Assembly: GCA_947168335.1 (NCBI GenBank)
Contig: CAMVLM010000014.1
Span: 1 to 41,443, forward strand
Length of the DNA stretch: 41,443 bases
From: an uncultured Butyrivibrio sp.
GTDB taxonomy: Bacteria; Bacillota; Clostridia; Lachnospirales; Lachnospiraceae
Direction of reading: 5' to 3'
The notes under the pieces were generated by a model that saw only the letters and a program-made list of their open reading frames with translations, was not told the origin of the DNA and did not search any database. This document shows, one piece after another, positions 39,994 to 41,443 of the stretch. The translations under genes were made by a program, and so were the position numbers. Numbering within the stretch: position 1 is the stretch's first letter; every line of letters begins with the position of its first letter.

Positions 39994-40158
39994 GTGAAAA
40001 GAAATAATGATATAGCTCAGGTAAGCTTTTTAGCTTATGAAGCAACTTGTACAAGGTATGAACGCATGATAGATAAAGTATTTATTGTATGTATCGCTGA
40101 AGCAATAATGACATTTTTATTATTAGTAGTAGGAAAAACAAACGTGTTGCGTACATAA
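39994..40158 (+). CDS. Small membrane protein of 54 residues, unknown function
   Basis: A short gene starting with GTG 39994, 7 nt after AAAAGGAG, ending at TAA 40156-40158. A polar N-terminus with Cys (YEATCTRYERMI) precedes one hydrophobic stretch (about 29-46, VFIVCIAEAIMTFLLLVV) that reads as a membrane helix. A strong ribosome site and operon position support it. The last codons coincide with the first GTTGCGTACA-type operator at 40146-40159. Confidence 0.55.
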   Translation: MKRNNDIAQVSFLAYEATCTRYERMIDKVFIVCIAEAIMTFLLLVVGKTNVLRT

Positions 40159-40159
40159 T
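40146..40159 (+). promoter_or_regulatory. Operator-like palindromic site, copy 1
   Basis: GTTGCGTACATAAT resembles the two sites at 40546 and 40579 but has a degraded right half. It overlaps the stop codon of the 54-residue membrane protein gene. Confidence 0.4.
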
Positions 40160-40289
40160 AATAAAGTGCCTTTATTTGATGTTTTAAGGGGGCTATTTTG
40201 AAACTTATGTAGTGTTATGGATAATAGTTTATTGACTTATAAATAAAAACGACAAATAGAGCCTTTAATGAGTTTTGTAGCAAAAAGCT

Positions 40290-40478
40290 CTATTTATCAG
40301 AATTATCGCGCTCCATAGTTTCAGAGATAGCCCTTTTAATAAATCCATTAACGGATTCAGAACGCTCCTGAGAGTGTAGTTTTATTTTTTCATAGTATTC
40401 TTTTGTTAGATCAAGAGGAACTCTCTTGAGTTTTTCCTTATGGTAGTTATTCAAATATTCTTTTCTATCAGTCATCAC
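40290..40478 (-). CDS. Ribbon-helix-helix (Arc/CopG-like) DNA-binding protein
   Basis: A 62-residue protein on the minus strand, the only gene in the element facing the other way. The N-terminal basic segment is followed by KRVPLDLTKEYYEKIKLHS (strand plus helix A) and ESVNGFIKRAISETMER (helix B), the ribbon-helix-helix pattern of Arc-like repressors and plasmid/antitoxin regulators. ATG 40478 follows AAGAGG. It could repress the divergent promoter at 40547-40575, whose palindromic sites lie about 70-115 bp upstream of its start codon, or act as an accessory DNA-bending protein. Confidence 0.75.
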   Translation of the reverse strand: MMTDRKEYLNNYHKEKLKRVPLDLTKEYYEKIKLHSQERSESVNGFIKRAISETMERDNSDK

Positions 40479-40545
40479 AAAACCTCTTAGTATAATCTGT
40501 CATTCATTATAACAGACTAGATGTATTAGTGTTATATACAATGTA

Positions 40546-40559
40546 GTTGCGTACACAAC
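40546..40559 (+). promoter_or_regulatory. Palindromic operator overlapping the -35 box, copy 2
   Basis: GTTGCGTACACAAC reads almost the same on both strands (GTTGyGTACrCAAC). It contains the -35 hexamer of the promoter at 40547-40575. With the site 33 bp downstream, it forms a pair on about the same face of the helix. Confidence 0.65.
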
Positions 40560-40575
40560 AAAATAAAGATATAAT
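40547..40575 (+). promoter_or_regulatory. Sigma-A promoter of the integrase-proximal operon
   Basis: TTGCGT (40547-40552), an exact 17-nt spacer and consensus TATAAT (40570-40575). Operators cover both the -35 box and the predicted start near 40582. It would drive the 40635 gene and the integrase. Confidence 0.7.
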
Positions 40576-40578
40576 CAT

Positions 40579-40592
40579 GTTACGTACACAAC
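40579..40592 (+). promoter_or_regulatory. Palindromic operator at the transcription start, copy 3
   Basis: GTTACGTACACAAC is one base different from copy 2 and lies 33 bp after it, covering the predicted transcription start. Confidence 0.65.
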
Positions 40593-40634
40593 ATTTGACA
40601 GATAAAGTCAATGAAAGAAAGAGAGGTAGAAAAG

Positions 40635-40910
40635 ATGGATATGGATGCTTTTATTATGAATGTTGCGAAGGATTATTTTGATGTGGTGGGACATACTGAA
40701 GTTGAATGCAAAATAGATACAAATTTCTCAAGTGAATACTGGGAAGCTTCAAAGAAGTTTCAAGATGCACTAGACCAGTGTGTTCAATATATTGGCGAAG
40801 AAACGAGAAATAACATAGATGTTGCTTCGGCGGAAATGCTTTATCAATATGGATTGAATACATTTATAAATGGTTTCAAATATGCGCTGAAGCTTGCAGA
40901 TATTAACTAA
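40635..40910 (+). CDS. Small protein of 91 residues, unknown function
   Basis: It starts at ATG 40635, 9 nt after GAGG; an in-frame ATG at 40611 has no ribosome site. The product is acidic and helical with aromatic residues (VAKDYFDVVGHTEVECKIDT, then YGLNTFINGFKYALKLADIN). It is the first gene behind the operator-controlled promoter and lies 11 nt before the integrase gene, so the two are coexpressed. No family is recognised. Confidence 0.55.
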   Translation: MDMDAFIMNVAKDYFDVVGHTEVECKIDTNFSSEYWEASKKFQDALDQCVQYIGEETRNNIDVASAEMLYQYGLNTFINGFKYALKLADIN

Positions 40911-40921
40911 GGGGGTGAAAA

Positions 40922-41428
40922 ATGGCTAGACAGAAAAAAACAAGTAATGGATATTACAGAAAAACTTTTATGTTTGGTGGAAAAAGATATTGTGTGTATG
41001 GAAAAGATCAGAGAGAACTTGTCGAAAAATTAGCTTTAAAAAGACAGGAACTTGAGGAAGGGGTTATAAATCATATAAACCCGACATTAAACTCATACTA
41101 TGATTATTTTACAGAGGTAAGAATAAAAGAACAAAGAGAGTCAACAATCAGATCTCAAAAGGTTCAATTCAAACTAATATCTGATGTAAAAATTTCTAAG
41201 TACATGACATTTGGTGAAATGAGGATTAAGGATATTTCAAGAAGAGATATTGAGACTGCAAGGCAGATGCTTCTTGATCATGAAAAATCTCCTGAGTATT
41301 TGAATATATGCTTTGCACATTTGAATCATGTGTTTGAGGTTGCAGTAATGGACGATACGATTCAGAAGAATCCTTGTAAAGCACTCAATGTATCTGCTAA
41401 TCTAAATGTAGGTCAGATGGCTCATTGA
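40922..41428 (+). pseudogene. Tyrosine integrase, N-terminal part only (early stop)
   Basis: A 168-residue product with the N-terminal domains of a phage/ICE tyrosine recombinase: a basic arm-binding region (about 1-50, GYYRKTFMFGGKRYCVYGKD), a SAM-like core-binding domain (about 55-155, YYDYFTEVRIKEQRESTIRS, then MTFGEMRIKDISRRDIE, and AVMDDTIQKNPCKALN). Full-length relatives run to about 380-400 residues and carry the catalytic R-H-R-Y domain; here a TGA at 41426-41428 ends it first. Translating the other two frames over 41380-41443 shows no continuation, so a simple frameshift is not obvious. ATG 40922 follows AAGGGGGTGA. The catalytic domain would have to be separate, lost or rearranged beyond the window. 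Confidence 0.75.
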
Positions 41429-41443
41429 AAATTCAGTCACTCA

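Larger units (their letters stand above)
35591..41443 (+). mobile_element. Integrated genetic element next to tRNA-Leu(AAG), right end outside the window
   Basis: From the end of the tRNA gene the sequence becomes visibly more AT-rich and the gene content changes to small overlapping genes: DNA-binding proteins, a DnaD-like initiator, a DnaC-like loader, several short unknowns, a ribbon-helix-helix regulator and an integrase gene pointing towards the window end. Ribosome sites of the form AAGGGGGTGA recur. I could not find a second copy of the tRNA 3' end inside the window, so the far attachment site should lie beyond 41443. No structural phage or conjugation genes are present in the visible part; a small satellite or integrative plasmid-like element fits best. 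Confidence 0.75.

Noticed and set aside
41380-41443. Simple frameshift in the integrase
   Set aside because: Both other frames stop within a few codons and give no recombinase-like sequence.
35591-41443. A complete prophage
   Set aside because: No capsid, portal, tail or large terminase genes are visible in the window; only the replication and integration end can be supported.

Overview
The window reads as chromosomal DNA from a motile, low-to-mid GC Clostridia, most likely Lachnospiraceae of the Butyrivibrio/Pseudobutyrivibrio/Roseburia kind. The clues are secreted BspA-type leucine-rich proteins, a CAP-domain protein, a flagellar hook gene behind a sigma-28-type promoter, a CIRCE heat-shock operator, AGGAGG ribosome sites, many strong intrinsic terminators and several tRNA clusters. 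The genus assignment is inference from gene content only.

Layout. 1-500: four tRNAs (Arg, His, Gln, Lys) and a terminator. 594-3199: a small secreted protein with a duplicated 40-residue module, then a LytS-type histidine kinase and its response regulator. 3496-7576: a polar amino-acid ABC transporter joined to an M20 amidohydrolase. 7645-10904: tRNA-Leu, a beta-CASP metallo-beta-lactamase-fold RNase-like protein, thyA and folA. 11065-15399: a BspA-like secreted protein and a TrpXYZ-type ABC transporter whose 5' UTR has a perfect 10-bp inverted repeat. 15691-19647: a compact operon of an intracellular LRR protein, a DUF2201/VWA-like protein and a MoxR-like AAA+ ATPase. 19793-24189: a secreted protein, a cyclic-di-GMP synthase/phosphodiesterase pair, a 54-residue small protein and a DUF1858 protein. 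24257-26977 (minus strand): a TetM-like translational GTPase fused to a Rae1/YacP-type NYN endonuclease domain, with a promoter that predicts a leaderless mRNA. 27072-35333: tRNA-Pro(AGG), a CAP/FN3 secreted protein, cysE, an orphan flgE, a mecA-like ClpC adaptor under a CIRCE element overlapping an arginase-family gene, a chemoreceptor and a small membrane protein. 35387-35590: two tRNA-Leu genes (CAG, AAG).

35591 to the end is an AT-richer accessory element directly downstream of tRNA-Leu(AAG). It has a candidate non-coding RNA ending in a strong terminator, small DNA-binding proteins, a DnaD-like replication initiator, a DnaC-like helicase loader, several small proteins of unknown function, a ribbon-helix-helix regulator with palindromic operators at a nearby promoter, and the N-terminal part of a tyrosine integrase that stops early at 41428. 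No capsid, tail, portal, terminase or conjugation genes are visible in this part.

The best candidates for new biology are the LRR-VWA-MoxR operon, the ribosome-protection GTPase/A-site nuclease fusion with its leaderless promoter, CIRCE control of mecA plus an arginase-family enzyme, and the structured RNA at the tRNA-proximal end of the mobile element.
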